From NCBI GenBank assembly GCA_017940255.1, contig JAGAZB010000048.1:1-64000 (forward strand): 64,000 nucleotides of DNA, read 5' to 3'. This document shows positions 32,949 through 41,393 of the stretch, piece after piece; within the stretch, counting starts at the first letter, position 1, and each line of letters begins with the position of its first letter. The stretch comes from Treponema sp. (GTDB lineage Bacteria; Spirochaetota; Spirochaetia; Treponematales; Treponemataceae). A model generated the notes under the pieces. It was given only the letters and a program-made list of their open reading frames with translations. It was not told where the DNA came from and searched no databases. Made by a program: the position numbers and the translations under genes.

Positions 32949-34238
32949 ATGAAAAGAAGTCTGTTTATCATCTTATCTTTACTTTTTGCAGTCTCGTTGT
33001 TGTCCTGCAAAAATCAAAAAGAAACCGTAACTCCCGAAGAGCTCTGTTTTGACATTCAGAACATACAAATTGATATGGCTTATTCTGCTTTGAAAGAGCT
33101 TTATGATCCGGAACCCTTTGAGCAGTTAAAGGCAGATGTAATATCAGGTAAGGCTGACAGGCTGGAATGTATTTTCAGAATTCAGGAAATTCTTAGAGGC
33201 TACAAATGTGCCCACTTAAATCTTCAGCCAAATGACAGTGATGTTTTGTATTCAAAAATCCTGCCATTTTACTTTTACTGCTTTGGAAATGATTATCACA
33301 TCTACTGGACAATTCCAAAATATAAGAAATATCTGGGTTGGAAACTTGTAAAAATTGGCGGACAAACAGTTGAAGAAGCCCGAGAAAAACTTTGTAATTA
33401 TTCCTCCTTCCCATATGAAACTGTCAGTGGTGAAAAATATGTTTTTGAATATCCTCAAAGTTATATCAATTATAAAGCTGCTGGCCTTGTTCAAAAAAGT
33501 GGAAAAATAAATATCACACTAGAATCTCACGACGGAAAAATCAAAACTTTTAATTGCCCGCCAATTAATCCTTCAAGAATTCAAAGATGGATAAAAATAA
33601 GTCCAGAAAAAGAAAATAAAGTGATTATGCATAACGATACAAGTAAAAATTATGCAGTTTCGACTTCTTCTGAAAAAAAGGCTATATATGTTCAATATAA
33701 TTCCTGCAGACCAGATGATAATTATAGCTGCCAGCAATGGTTTGCTGATATAGTTTCAGAATTGAATACCGGAAAATATAATACTATTGTTTTTGATGTT
33801 CGATATAATCCGGGTGGATATATGTCTATTGAATGGATGATTAATAACGAACTCTGGAAAAATAAATCCGAGTTTGATAAATATAATCTTGCACTTGTTA
33901 CATCTGGAAGAACTTATTCCTGTGCTACCTGGTTTATGAATGATTTTATAAGAAATTATCCTCAGGTAAAAATTTTTGGAGAAGAAACAGGACAGGCCGT
34001 GTTCAATTATACTGATGTAGACATAAACAATAATCGGAAAAAGCTTAATTGCCATTTTAATTTTCCGCATATACTTGATACGGAAATTCCAGAATTATAT
34101 AAGAGGGCAGAAGAAGTTACTCATTCAGATATTCACCGTGGAACTTTGCCTGATGTTGAAGTTTACGAAAAGTTCGAAGACTTCATGAAGGGCGAAGACA
34201 CAATTTACAATAAAATATATGAGTACTTTAATAAATAG
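32949..34238 (+). CDS. S41-like peptidase lipoprotein
   Basis: 429-residue exported lipoprotein; the signal peptide ends with the lipobox LLSC (Cys at residue 20). The C-terminal half has the fold pattern of S41 C-terminal-processing/tricorn-core peptidases: VFDVRYNPGGYMSIEWM and VTSGRTYSCATWF with the candidate nucleophile Ser, then IFGEETGQAV. The lysine of the Ser-Lys dyad found in CtpA (FGKG) is replaced (TGQ), so it is closer to S41B-type proteins or may be inactive. A PDZ-like region is not evident. AGGAGAGAATT lies before the ATG. The substrate is unknown. Confidence 0.75.
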   Translation: MKRSLFIILSLLFAVSLLSCKNQKETVTPEELCFDIQNIQIDMAYSALKELYDPEPFEQLKADVISGKADRLECIFRIQEILRGYKCAHLNLQPNDSDVLYSKILPFYFYCFGNDYHIYWTIPKYKKYLGWKLVKIGGQTVEEAREKLCNYSSFPYETVSGEKYVFEYPQSYINYKAAGLVQKSGKINITLESHDGKIKTFNCPPINPSRIQRWIKISPEKENKVIMHNDTSKNYAVSTSSEKKAIYVQYNSCRPDDNYSCQQWFADIVSELNTGKYNTIVFDVRYNPGGYMSIEWMINNELWKNKSEFDKYNLALVTSGRTYSCATWFMNDFIRNYPQVKIFGEETGQAVFNYTDVDINNNRKKLNCHFNFPHILDTEIPELYKRAEEVTHSDIHRGTLPDVEVYEKFEDFMKGEDTIYNKIYEYFNK

Positions 34239-34282
34239 CGTAATGGCGTAGCAAGCTAATTGTCGCATAGTCAGGAAATGTG

Positions 34283-34291
34283 TGGTATAAT
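34283..34291 (+). promoter_or_regulatory. Extended -10 promoter of the LuxR-type gene
   Basis: TGG-TATAAT, with TATAAT at 34286-34291, ends exactly 6 nt before ATG 34298. The alternative in-frame ATG at 34280 lies upstream of this box and cannot be in the same transcript. Confidence 0.65.
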
Positions 34292-34297
34292 AGAATT

Positions 34298-35011
34298 ATG
34301 AATTACAAAAAGTTTCTGGACAAACCATTCCGACTCATGTCTCTGATTGGCTCTATCTATCTAATCGCCATGCTGCTTCTGAATGTATTTACCGATTTTT
34401 CTTACGAGCTGAGCATCATGCCTTTTTCAAGAATCGTTTCATATTCAGCACAAGGTCTGGCACTTGTCCTCTGCCTGCTTTCTTTTTGTTTTTATACCCA
34501 TCACAGCCTTTACTATATTGCCCTAGAAACTCTAACTTTTTCTTATCTGTATACAGGCCGCATTTATACCGCACTTTTTTTAACAGCAATTTTATTTGTA
34601 CTGCTTCTTGTTGAAAATCGTCTTGCTTCCCGCCTTAAGCTTGGAATCTATCTTGCCTTGGAATTAATAAAATTTGTCCTTGTGATTCCTTACGGCGCCA
34701 GAAGTTTTTTTGAATATCTTGGAATTACCCTTTTTGCCCTTGCAACAATCGGCTGTATAAACCTTCTCTTTCGCCACGCCTACGACAAAAAAGACGCCAC
34801 CCCAGTCAGTCTGGACGACTACAAGCTTTCCGACCGCCAGAAAGACTGCATAAAAGAAATTGTCGTAAACAACACAACAATTAAAGCCCTGGCCATCACC
34901 CACAACGTAAGCGAAAGCGCAATAAAAAAGGACCTGGCCCACATTTACAGCGTGCTCGGCATCACTGGAAAAGCAGACCTCAAGGCCCTTTTTATTGGTT
35001 ATGAGTTTTAA
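34298..35011 (+). CDS. Membrane-anchored LuxR-type helix-turn-helix regulator
   Basis: 237-residue protein. About five or six hydrophobic segments (residues 15-165) are followed by a cytoplasmic LuxR/GerE HTH (YKLSDRQKDCIKEIVVNNTTIKALAITHNVSESAIKKDLAHIY, about 180-225). A membrane sensor directly fused to an HTH suggests one-component signalling. The target is unknown; the neighbouring envelope lipoprotein genes are candidates. The start is fixed by the -10 box 6 nt upstream; the transcript is probably leaderless. Confidence 0.8.
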   Translation: MNYKKFLDKPFRLMSLIGSIYLIAMLLLNVFTDFSYELSIMPFSRIVSYSAQGLALVLCLLSFCFYTHHSLYYIALETLTFSYLYTGRIYTALFLTAILFVLLLVENRLASRLKLGIYLALELIKFVLVIPYGARSFFEYLGITLFALATIGCINLLFRHAYDKKDATPVSLDDYKLSDRQKDCIKEIVVNNTTIKALAITHNVSESAIKKDLAHIYSVLGITGKADLKALFIGYEF

Positions 35012-35018
35012 TTATTTA

Positions 35019-35507
35019 TTATTTAAAGATTCCTGTAACGGTATCAATAATAGAAGGAGCTTTACCTACATCCTGTAATTCTACAGCCCCACCTGATTTC
35101 TGAACCTTTTCTTTTTCAACAGACTTATATTTAATTGCAAGTGCAGTTCCTGTATAAGTCACTTTACTTGAAGAACCTGTAAAGAAATCTAGAAGAGTAG
35201 ATTTACTTTCTGCACGCTTATCAATACGAACATTAATAATATCATCTGCTCCAATAGCCTTTGCTTTTTCCATAAGATCACCATAAGTTACTCTTTTTCC
35301 CTTATGTTCAACAGAAAAATGAAAGGGGCCAATAATATTTTCTTCAACAGCTTCAACAGAAACAATTCCAACAGGATTAAAATCTTTTACTGTAATTTGA
35401 GCATAGTTAGCCCAACCTACTTCTGCAGTGTAAAAATCACTCGTTTTACACCCCATCAAGACAACTGCAACAGCAAGTGCTGCAAGCATGCCAATAATTT
35501 TTTTCAT
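35019..35507 (-). CDS. Small conserved lipoprotein
   Basis: 162-residue lipoprotein with signal peptide MKKIIGMLAALAVAVVLMGC (Cys 20). The segment DLMEKAKAIGADDIINVRID is like the Ala-Ile-Gly-Ala-Asp-Asp/Val-Ile-Asn-Val pattern of YbjQ/heavy-metal-binding-like small domains. The function is unknown. GGAG (AAAAAAGGAGATTTGTC) lies upstream. It may be cotranscribed with the barrel gene 30 bp upstream. Confidence 0.75.
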   Translation of the reverse strand: MKKIIGMLAALAVAVVLMGCKTSDFYTAEVGWANYAQITVKDFNPVGIVSVEAVEENIIGPFHFSVEHKGKRVTYGDLMEKAKAIGADDIINVRIDKRAESKSTLLDFFTGSSSKVTYTGTALAIKYKSVEKEKVQKSGGAVELQDVGKAPSIIDTVTGIFK

Positions 35508-35536
35508 GACAAATCTCCTTTTTTACGTTTTTTTAA

Positions 35537-36016
35537 TTAAAACCAGAATCTAAATCCCAGATTAGCAAAGAAACTCAAAAAGTCTGTACCTAATCCAGCA
35601 TCTGAAATATATAATGTAGGCTCCCAGCCGCCTTGCAAATATAATTCAAGAAAGTTATCGAAACAGAAAACATTTGTACCAATAAGGAGCCGGGGAGCAG
35701 CTGCAAATCCAAAAGATTCACCTCCCAAACCAAGACCTGCATAAAGGCCAAGTCCATAATAATAGCCCCATGTTCCGGTAATTGTCGGATTAGAAATCCA
35801 CCAGTCAGCAGTGAGACCAAGATTCATTCCATCACTGTTTCCTGAAAAATCAAGGGCAAAAACACATGGTACCGACTGAACCTTAAAAGTTACTGCACCA
35901 CCAAGCGGATATCCAGCCTGTGCGCCAATTGCAAAAGACTTACCTTTTCCTTTTGCAAAAACACCCGTACTTCCAATTGTAAGAAGAATTACAAACAAAC
36001 CAAGAATCTTTTTCAT
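35537..36016 (-). CDS. Small outer-membrane beta-barrel protein (DUF3996-like)
   Basis: 159-residue protein with signal peptide MKKILGLFVILLTIGSTGVFA. The mature part is a succession of short amphipathic strands rich in Gly and aromatics, ending FANLGFRFWF with a C-terminal Phe, the pattern of 8-stranded barrels such as the DUF3996 proteins of Borrelia and Treponema. It probably sits in the outer membrane. It is third in a possible minus-strand group (36495, 36016, 35507). Confidence 0.7.
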   Translation of the reverse strand: MKKILGLFVILLTIGSTGVFAKGKGKSFAIGAQAGYPLGGAVTFKVQSVPCVFALDFSGNSDGMNLGLTADWWISNPTITGTWGYYYGLGLYAGLGLGGESFGFAAAPRLLIGTNVFCFDNFLELYLQGGWEPTLYISDAGLGTDFLSFFANLGFRFWF

Positions 36017-36033
36017 TCTTTCACCTCTTATTT

Positions 36034-36495
36034 TTATCTGCCAAAATTCAGTTTATTCAGCAGAGTTTTTAACATACCAGGATTTTCATCCATCATTTTG
36101 CAAAGATAAGAAATTGACGAAGAATTATCTGCATTATTCAAAAATATTTTGCTTTCACTTTGCATATAAGACGGAGAATCTTCCATTCCATCAGAAAAGG
36201 CTTCTTTTACACTTCTCCAGAAAGATACTTCTTCTTCAGATTTCATCCCCGATTTATAAGAAAACTCTATGTTGCAGAAATTCACTTTGGTTAATTCTTT
36301 TTCCATAGAAACAGACAGATTAACTAAATCATCATATATAACTTCAACATAATGTCCGTCTTTTTGCAAAATTACTTTTTCTGGAAAAAAGATAACTTTC
36401 ACTCCGTCAGGAGAATGAACTATTGTAACTAATTCACTATAACAGTCTATTTCTGAATTTTTTTTCTGCAAATTTGAAATTGATTTAAAAAACAT
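36034..36495 (-). CDS. Hypothetical protein
   Basis: 153-residue soluble protein of no recognised family. It is mixed alpha/beta with a hydrophilic N-terminus (MFFKSISNLQKKNSEIDCYSE) and two beta-rich segments (VTIVHSPDGVKVIFFPEKVILQ), with no signal peptide. AGGAAAG precedes the ATG. It is divergent from the XRE gene, with shared operator-like repeats between them, so it may be regulated by that protein. It lies 18 bp before the barrel gene. Confidence 0.65.
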   Translation of the reverse strand: MFFKSISNLQKKNSEIDCYSELVTIVHSPDGVKVIFFPEKVILQKDGHYVEVIYDDLVNLSVSMEKELTKVNFCNIEFSYKSGMKSEEEVSFWRSVKEAFSDGMEDSPSYMQSESKIFLNNADNSSSISYLCKMMDENPGMLKTLLNKLNFGR

Positions 36496-36541
36496 AGATA
36501 TCTTTCCTATTTATAATTCTAAATGAGTATTTAGCTAATGT

Positions 36542-36616
36542 TATCAGTTTAATTGATATTCAAAAGTCTATTACCAATTTAATTGTATGTCAAGATAATT
36601 AACTTCACTTTATAAT
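36542..36616. promoter_or_regulatory. Operator-like repeats and promoter of the XRE regulator
   Basis: TATCAGTTTAATTGATA (36542-36558) and TACCAATTTAATTGTAT (36572-36588) are direct repeats 30 bp apart, three helical turns; the first is itself palindromic. TATAAT at 36611-36616 is the -10 of the XRE gene. Confidence 0.6.
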
Positions 36617-36623
36617 GGTAAAC

Positions 36624-36920
36624 ATGAATGTCTATCAGAAGGAATTCATAGATAATCTAAAAGAATACAGAACCGAACGGAAAATCTCACAGGCACAACT
36701 TGCTGAACTATGCGGTGTTTCAACAGGCACAATAGGTAATGTTGAATGTGGATTAGCAAAACCTTCATTTGACCTCATCATTTCAATTGCAGAAAATCTT
36801 TCCATTCATCCCGCACTGCTTTTTTCAACAAATGCCCTTATTCCAGAAAAATATCAAAATGACCGCAAAGTCTTAGAGAAAATATTACACACTCTCCAGA
36901 CAGAAGTTTTTGCAAAATAA
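36624..36920 (+). CDS. XRE-family helix-turn-helix regulator
   Basis: 98-residue protein with an N-terminal HTH_3 domain (LKEYRTERKISQAQLAELCG, then VSTGTIGNVECGLAKPSFDLIISIAENL) and a short C-terminal helix for dimerisation. Start 36624 (MNVYQKEF) is chosen because TATAAT ends 7 nt upstream; the in-frame ATG at 36615 overlaps that box. The two operator-like repeats upstream suggest autoregulation and control of the divergent gene. A strong terminator follows. Confidence 0.88.
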   Translation: MNVYQKEFIDNLKEYRTERKISQAQLAELCGVSTGTIGNVECGLAKPSFDLIISIAENLSIHPALLFSTNALIPEKYQNDRKVLEKILHTLQTEVFAK

Positions 36921-36966
36921 AAAAATCCCCATCAATCGCTTCCGCAAATGATGGGGATTCTCTTTA
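36921..36966. terminator. Terminator after the XRE gene
   Basis: AATCCCCATCA (36924-36934) pairs perfectly with TGATGGGGATT (36949-36959), followed by CTCTTT. An A-run lies upstream, so it may work in both directions. The loop contains CGCTTCCGC, the junction motif of the nested repeats. Confidence 0.8.
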
Positions 36967-37053
36967 AAAAGTAATCTATTTTTTTACGTTGCTTGCAAGT
37001 CTTGCTCCGAGACGTTTTTAGCTCTCCGGGTCAAGCCCGAAGATAACACCTAA

Positions 37054-38148
37054 TTAGTCTTCAAACAAAACGCTGTCTTTCTGGCCCTTAACTTCGCCCT
37101 TTGCATATTCAACGCGGCCAATCTTGTAAGCCTTCATATCTGGGCAGTAGTCTTTGTGATATTTTGAAGCATTTTCATTGAACATTTCAATAACAGCATC
37201 AGCCTCTTTTGCAGAAACAGCAAGAACAAAACCAATCCCCATGTTGAAAGTATTGTAAATTGAATCAAGGTCGGCACCACGGCGGATAAGCTCACCGAAT
37301 ACAGGAGGAATGTCCCAGCTGTCACGCTTGATTACAGAAATCAGCTGCTTTTTGCCATCCTTTGCTTTTGGATACATACGAGGAATATTTTCGTAGAAGC
37401 CGCCACCAGTTACATGAACCATACCGTGAATTGCCTTGCGGTATTTTCCAAGAACTTCCATAACAGGCTTAACATAAATGCGAGTAGGAGTAAGAAGAAC
37501 TTCACCAATAGTTTTGCCAGTTTCTTTTCCGTCAATTACAAATGGATCATTAAAATTCTGAACAAGCTTGCGAACCAGAGAGAAACCGTTTGAATGAACA
37601 CCAGTAGAGCTCAAACCAATAAGAACATCGCCTTCGCGGATTTCTTCACCGGTAATCATTTCTTTCTTTTCGCCAACGCCTACACCAAAACCGGCAAGGT
37701 CGTATTTTCCATCATCATAAAAATCTGGCATTTCGGCAGTTTCACCACCAAGAAGAGCACATCCAGTATCAACACAACCGTCTGCAACGCCCTTTACCAA
37801 ATCAGCTGCAACATCTGCATCAAGTTTTCCGCATGCAACATAGTCCAGGAAGAAGAGAGTCTGAACGCCAGAACACAAAATGTCGTTTACGCTCATGGCA
37901 ACGCAGTCAATTCCCACGGTGTCGTATTTTTTCATCTGGAAAGCGATATCCAGCTTAGTTCCAACGCCGTCTGTTCCACTTACAATTACAGGATTTTTGT
38001 ATCCCTTTGGAACCTCGAACATTCCGTTAAAACTGCCAAGTCCTGTCAAAAGTCCTGGAATTGCAGTGCGTTTTGCATGTTCTTTGTACTTATTTACCGC
38101 GCGGTAACCTTCTTCTACGTCTACACCTGATTCTTTGTAAGATGCCAT
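37054..38148 (-). CDS. purM: Phosphoribosylformylglycinamidine cyclo-ligase
   Basis: 364-residue AIR synthetase, fifth step of purine synthesis. The family features are all present: YKESGVDVEEGYRAV at the N-terminus, GTDGVGTKLDIAF, DCVAMSVNDILCSG, ALLGGETAEMP, GLSSTGVHSNGFSLVR and HVTGGGFYENIPR. The length is normal. AGGAGC precedes the ATG. purE lies upstream on the same strand beyond a 160-bp repeat, so the two may or may not be cotranscribed. Confidence 0.97.
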   Translation of the reverse strand: MASYKESGVDVEEGYRAVNKYKEHAKRTAIPGLLTGLGSFNGMFEVPKGYKNPVIVSGTDGVGTKLDIAFQMKKYDTVGIDCVAMSVNDILCSGVQTLFFLDYVACGKLDADVAADLVKGVADGCVDTGCALLGGETAEMPDFYDDGKYDLAGFGVGVGEKKEMITGEEIREGDVLIGLSSTGVHSNGFSLVRKLVQNFNDPFVIDGKETGKTIGEVLLTPTRIYVKPVMEVLGKYRKAIHGMVHVTGGGFYENIPRMYPKAKDGKKQLISVIKRDSWDIPPVFGELIRRGADLDSIYNTFNMGIGFVLAVSAKEADAVIEMFNENASKYHKDYCPDMKAYKIGRVEYAKGEVKGQKDSVLFED

Positions 38149-38169
38149 TGTTTGCTCCTATATATTTGG

Positions 38170-38305
38170 GCGTTCCCCTCGCTTTCGCTCGGGTCGCTAC
38201 GTTCCGGGTTCCGCTATCGCTGCATTCCTTCGTTCTGGTGGTTTCGACAAGCTCAACCACCGCCACTACGGAACGGCTTCGCCGCCCTTCACATCGCTAA
38301 CGCAT
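38170..38305. repeat. Repeat cluster between purE and purM
   Basis: It contains CTCGCTTTCGCTCGGG, CGCTACGTTCCGGG, the complete 25-bp palindrome at 38237-38261 (arms GGTGGTT/AACCACC) and CGGAACGGCTTCGCCG. No gene is seen. Confidence 0.7.
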
Positions 38306-38309
38306 TGTT

Positions 38310-38804
38310 TTAGAATTTAATATCAATACCACTAGTTTCTGCTTCGTCCGCAAGCTTCTTTCTAAAGTCCTTTAATTTTCCTGCAAGCTCTTTATCCTGC
38401 AAAGCCAAAATCTGCAAAGCAAGATAAGCCGCATTTTTTGCGCTGTTAATTCCAACAGTTGCAACCGGAATCTGAGGAGGCATCTGCACAATGCTGAGCA
38501 AAGCATCCATTCCGCCAAGTCCGTTTGATTTGTCGCTTACACATTCAAGCGGAACCCCAATTACAGGCAATGTTGTAATTCCTGCAATTACACCAGGAAG
38601 AGCAGCAGCAAGTCCAGCCCCGGCAATAATTACCTGGCAACCGTCTTTTTCAACTTCTTCAACTGTTTTTTTGAGTAAAGCCCCGGCACGATGGGCAGAA
38701 ATGATATATGCCTTGTAGTCCACACCGAATTCTGTAAGAATGTCGGCAGCCTTTTTCATGGTGTCTTTATCAGACTTAGAACCGAAAAAAATTGCAACTT
38801 TCAT
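38310..38804 (-). CDS. purE: 5-(carboxyamino)imidazole ribonucleotide mutase
   Basis: 164-residue PurE, sixth step of purine synthesis. The sequence is class-I-like: FFGSKSDKDTMKKA, ISAHRAGALL with the catalytic His, IIAGAGLAAALPGVIAG, and GLGGMDALLSIVQMPPQIPVATVGI. The HLPG motif of many class I enzymes reads ALPG here. It lacks the features of the class II enzyme reported from oral Treponema. A TATAAT box ends 6 nt before the ATG (38811-38816 on the minus strand) and there is no Shine-Dalgarno sequence, so the mRNA looks leaderless. Confidence 0.93.
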   Translation of the reverse strand: MKVAIFFGSKSDKDTMKKAADILTEFGVDYKAYIISAHRAGALLKKTVEEVEKDGCQVIIAGAGLAAALPGVIAGITTLPVIGVPLECVSDKSNGLGGMDALLSIVQMPPQIPVATVGINSAKNAAYLALQILALQDKELAGKLKDFRKKLADEAETSGIDIKF

Positions 38805-38910
38805 AAGCAGATTATACAGAAATGCAGGTTCTCTCGCAACTACACTTATTTAATAAGAAACTTCTTATGCTTGACACAATATTTAGGTCGGAAGTATTAT
38901 AGTTTACGTG

Positions 38911-39333
38911 ATGATAAAACGAGACTGCGTATTTACCCTACATTTGAAGCTTGAAGAACTCGCAGAAAATCTAATTTCCCTGATAGATTTACTGAAAATG
39001 AATTCATCTCTGAACGATTTATCTGATATTTCAATAATTTCTACAAAAGGAAGCGTCAAACTTGAAAATCAGATAAAAGAAGTGTTTAAAAGCAAGTTTG
39101 ATGATAACCACAAAATTGATTTTAACACTTACTCTTCAAATATAAATTTTGCAAACAAGAGATTTGTGTTTATCATCCTTCCAAAGTTCTTCTTCAACCT
39201 GAAAATCAAAAGAATTCTTTCAAAGAGCTTTCCAAACAACAATTTTACAAACATCATTTTTGTAACAAACAAAAAAAAGGTGAAGGATTTTCCTTCCTTC
39301 ACCTCTCATTTTAATAATGCAGTTTTCAGATAA
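38911..39333 (+). CDS. Hypothetical AT-rich orphan
   Basis: 140-residue protein with no recognised family. It is rich in Lys, Asn, Phe and Ile, unlike its neighbours, with a helical N-terminus (LKLEELAENLISLIDLLKMN) and alternating strands later (RFVFIILPKFFFNLKIKRIL). The start is ATG 38911: TTGACA (38871-38876) and TATTAT (38895-38900) give a promoter with a leader of about 3 nt. Its 3' end runs through a terminator hairpin of the convergent esterase operon, so the last 15 residues are dictated by that hairpin. It may be a recent acquisition or a degenerating gene. Confidence 0.55.
   Translation: MIKRDCVFTLHLKLEELAENLISLIDLLKMNSSLNDLSDISIISTKGSVKLENQIKEVFKSKFDDNHKIDFNTYSSNINFANKRFVFIILPKFFFNLKIKRILSKSFPNNNFTNIIFVTNKKKVKDFPSFTSHFNNAVFR
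39275..39303 (-). terminator. Terminator of the esterase/GH43 operon
   Basis: On the minus strand GGTGAAGGA and TCCTTCACC form a perfect 9-bp stem followed by TTTTTTTG. It lies 46 bp past the esterase stop codon and inside the 3' end of the convergent ORF at 38911. Confidence 0.8.
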
Positions 39334-39348
39334 AAATCTTCTCTAAAA

Positions 39349-41367
39349 CTACTCTACCTTAATTCTAAATGGCATTGCAGGCAATTGATTCTGCGAATAC
39401 AAATTCACAGGATTTGGACTGTCTGCCCAAAGATAACGCAATTCTTTGAGTTTTCCATACTCAGGGAGCAGGTTAACTTCAACATTACTTGTATCCAAAA
39501 GCCGAGCTTCTGCTTCTACGCAAATATATTCGCCGCGATGTTCATAAAGCAGGCTGAAGCCATGAACTACAGGATCTTCTTTTGCAAAATCGGCAACATC
39601 ATTTTCTGTAACCCGATAAGAAACAAGGCCCGAATTTCCACAATCAAAATGAACAAAATATTTTCCATCGCGAAGTTCACATACATCAGCTTTTGGCGCA
39701 GCAGAAATGAATGATTTTCCATAAGCAATGCGCAAAGCTTCCATTGCGGCACGGCTGCCAACAGTCTTTTTCTTTTCTGGGTGAAGATCATTCCATTCAC
39801 CGGCATCAATAGTTACTGCCACACCAGTTCTTCCTGCAATTTCTGCTGCATCAGACTGCACCTGACGAATTTCTGCCCAGCCGCCATTTACAACCGCAGT
39901 ATCTTCACCATGGCCATCGCTAAAGTTTGGCAACTGAACAACAACAAAAGGCAAATCTTTTGAACCATAAACAAATTTATGACGCCAGAGATTAATGAGT
40001 TTTACAAGCATAGCCTTGTATTCTGGGGCACGTCCAGCATCAGATTCTCCCTGATACCAGAGTGCACCGGCAACCGCATACTTAAAGCAAGGAGCAAGCA
40101 TACCGTTATACAAAGCAGTTGGCATCCATTCAAAGAATACCTGATCAGGACAATCGCGAATTGTACGTTCAATAAAGAACTGCCATTCTCCCTTTAAATC
40201 AATATATTCACCATCAAGAGGGAAAAGACTTTCTTCGTGTCTTTCAATATTTCTTACAGCAGTAGGTGCAACATAAACTCCTTCTGTAAAAAGACAGTAT
40301 GGCTTTTCTTCGTAGAAACGAATTGCACCCTCTTTTCTATTCTTCTGAATCTTGAGAATGATTACATTGTGACCTTCACGCAAAAGTCCACTTGGAACTT
40401 CGTAACGGCGAGGTGGATAGCAGTAAGGTGTGTTTCCAACCTGCGAACCATTTACATAAGCAGAATCTGCATCAATAATTGTTCCCATCCAAAGCCAGGT
40501 TTTCTGAGAATTAAAATGAGAAACCTGTTCTGCTGTAAGAGTAATATCCTTTTTAATCCAGATTACACCAGCACTCTTGAGTTCATCTAAATAACCAGGA
40601 ATTGTGCATGTGTGCCATCCTTCATTTGACTCTGTATCTGGGAAAACACAGTGACGGTTTAAGTCAAAATCCCAGTTTTTCTGAGCTTCGGCAACATCAC
40701 GCTGTTTTTTTGAAATATTTTCAGGGTTTTCGTAATATTCAAGCTGATTTAACAACTCACTCTTATCACCCATTTCTTCCAGAGCAGATTTACTAAGCCA
40801 TGAAGCAATAGGAGAACCTCCCTGACTGGCATTAATAATTCCAACAGGAACATCCAGTTCTGCAGAAAGCTTTTTTGCAAAGAAATATGCAGTTCCAGAC
40901 ATTTCGCCCAGAGTTTCTGGAGAAGCTGCCTTCCAGTTTATAGTGCCCGGTTCAAAAGAATCTTTTTCGCCATCCAGAGCCCAGCGAATTGGAACTGTGA
41001 GCATTCTGATATTTGGATTTTCGGGAAGAGCAAATTCCTGTGGATAAGTAAATTTCATTCTTTCCATTGGAAGCTGTGCATTTGACTGTCCGGAACTTAC
41101 CCAAACTTCACCAACGTAAATGTCTGAATAATCTATGCGTTCGTCATCGGCCTTGATAACCATTTCAAAAGGACCGCCTGCTTCTCCCGGGCTGAATTCC
41201 AGTTTCCAGTTACCGTATTCATCACTCTGTGTAATAGAAGTTACCCCTCTAAAAGTGAGCATGATGTCAGTGTAACCAGCAGCTGTACCATAAATACAGT
41301 TGATTTTATTACGCTGCAAAACCATTCCTGAACCGAAAATTCCCTTTACAGTCAAATTAGCTTTCAT
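39349..41367 (-). CDS. Sialate O-acetylesterase-like esterase with inserted beta domain
   Basis: 672-residue SGNH esterase related to the one at 12621 and longer by about 110 residues. The nucleophile is in GEVWVSSGQSNAQL (about residue 94). GIINASQGGSPIASWL, WYQGESDAGRAPEYKAML and WNDLHPEKKKTVGSRA (catalytic Asp-His) are present. An inserted jelly-roll-like domain (about 245-400, with GVIWIKKDITL and TWLWMGTIIDADSAYVNG) is typical of the long form of the family. There is no signal peptide, so it acts in the cytoplasm. AAGAGG lies before the ATG. It is 26 bp after the GH43 gene on the same strand, so they form an operon for acetylated xylan-type oligosaccharides. Confidence 0.88.
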   Translation of the reverse strand: MKANLTVKGIFGSGMVLQRNKINCIYGTAAGYTDIMLTFRGVTSITQSDEYGNWKLEFSPGEAGGPFEMVIKADDERIDYSDIYVGEVWVSSGQSNAQLPMERMKFTYPQEFALPENPNIRMLTVPIRWALDGEKDSFEPGTINWKAASPETLGEMSGTAYFFAKKLSAELDVPVGIINASQGGSPIASWLSKSALEEMGDKSELLNQLEYYENPENISKKQRDVAEAQKNWDFDLNRHCVFPDTESNEGWHTCTIPGYLDELKSAGVIWIKKDITLTAEQVSHFNSQKTWLWMGTIIDADSAYVNGSQVGNTPYCYPPRRYEVPSGLLREGHNVIILKIQKNRKEGAIRFYEEKPYCLFTEGVYVAPTAVRNIERHEESLFPLDGEYIDLKGEWQFFIERTIRDCPDQVFFEWMPTALYNGMLAPCFKYAVAGALWYQGESDAGRAPEYKAMLVKLINLWRHKFVYGSKDLPFVVVQLPNFSDGHGEDTAVVNGGWAEIRQVQSDAAEIAGRTGVAVTIDAGEWNDLHPEKKKTVGSRAAMEALRIAYGKSFISAAPKADVCELRDGKYFVHFDCGNSGLVSYRVTENDVADFAKEDPVVHGFSLLYEHRGEYICVEAEARLLDTSNVEVNLLPEYGKLKELRYLWADSPNPVNLYSQNQLPAMPFRIKVE

Positions 41368-41393
41368 TTTTTACCTCTTCCTAATTTATTCAC

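Noticed and set aside
38310..38804. PurE as a class II AIR carboxylase
   Set aside because: The sequence keeps class-I-type segments (SAHR, IVQMP, GVP) and lacks the PPPSDS-type stretch I associate with the Treponema class II enzyme.
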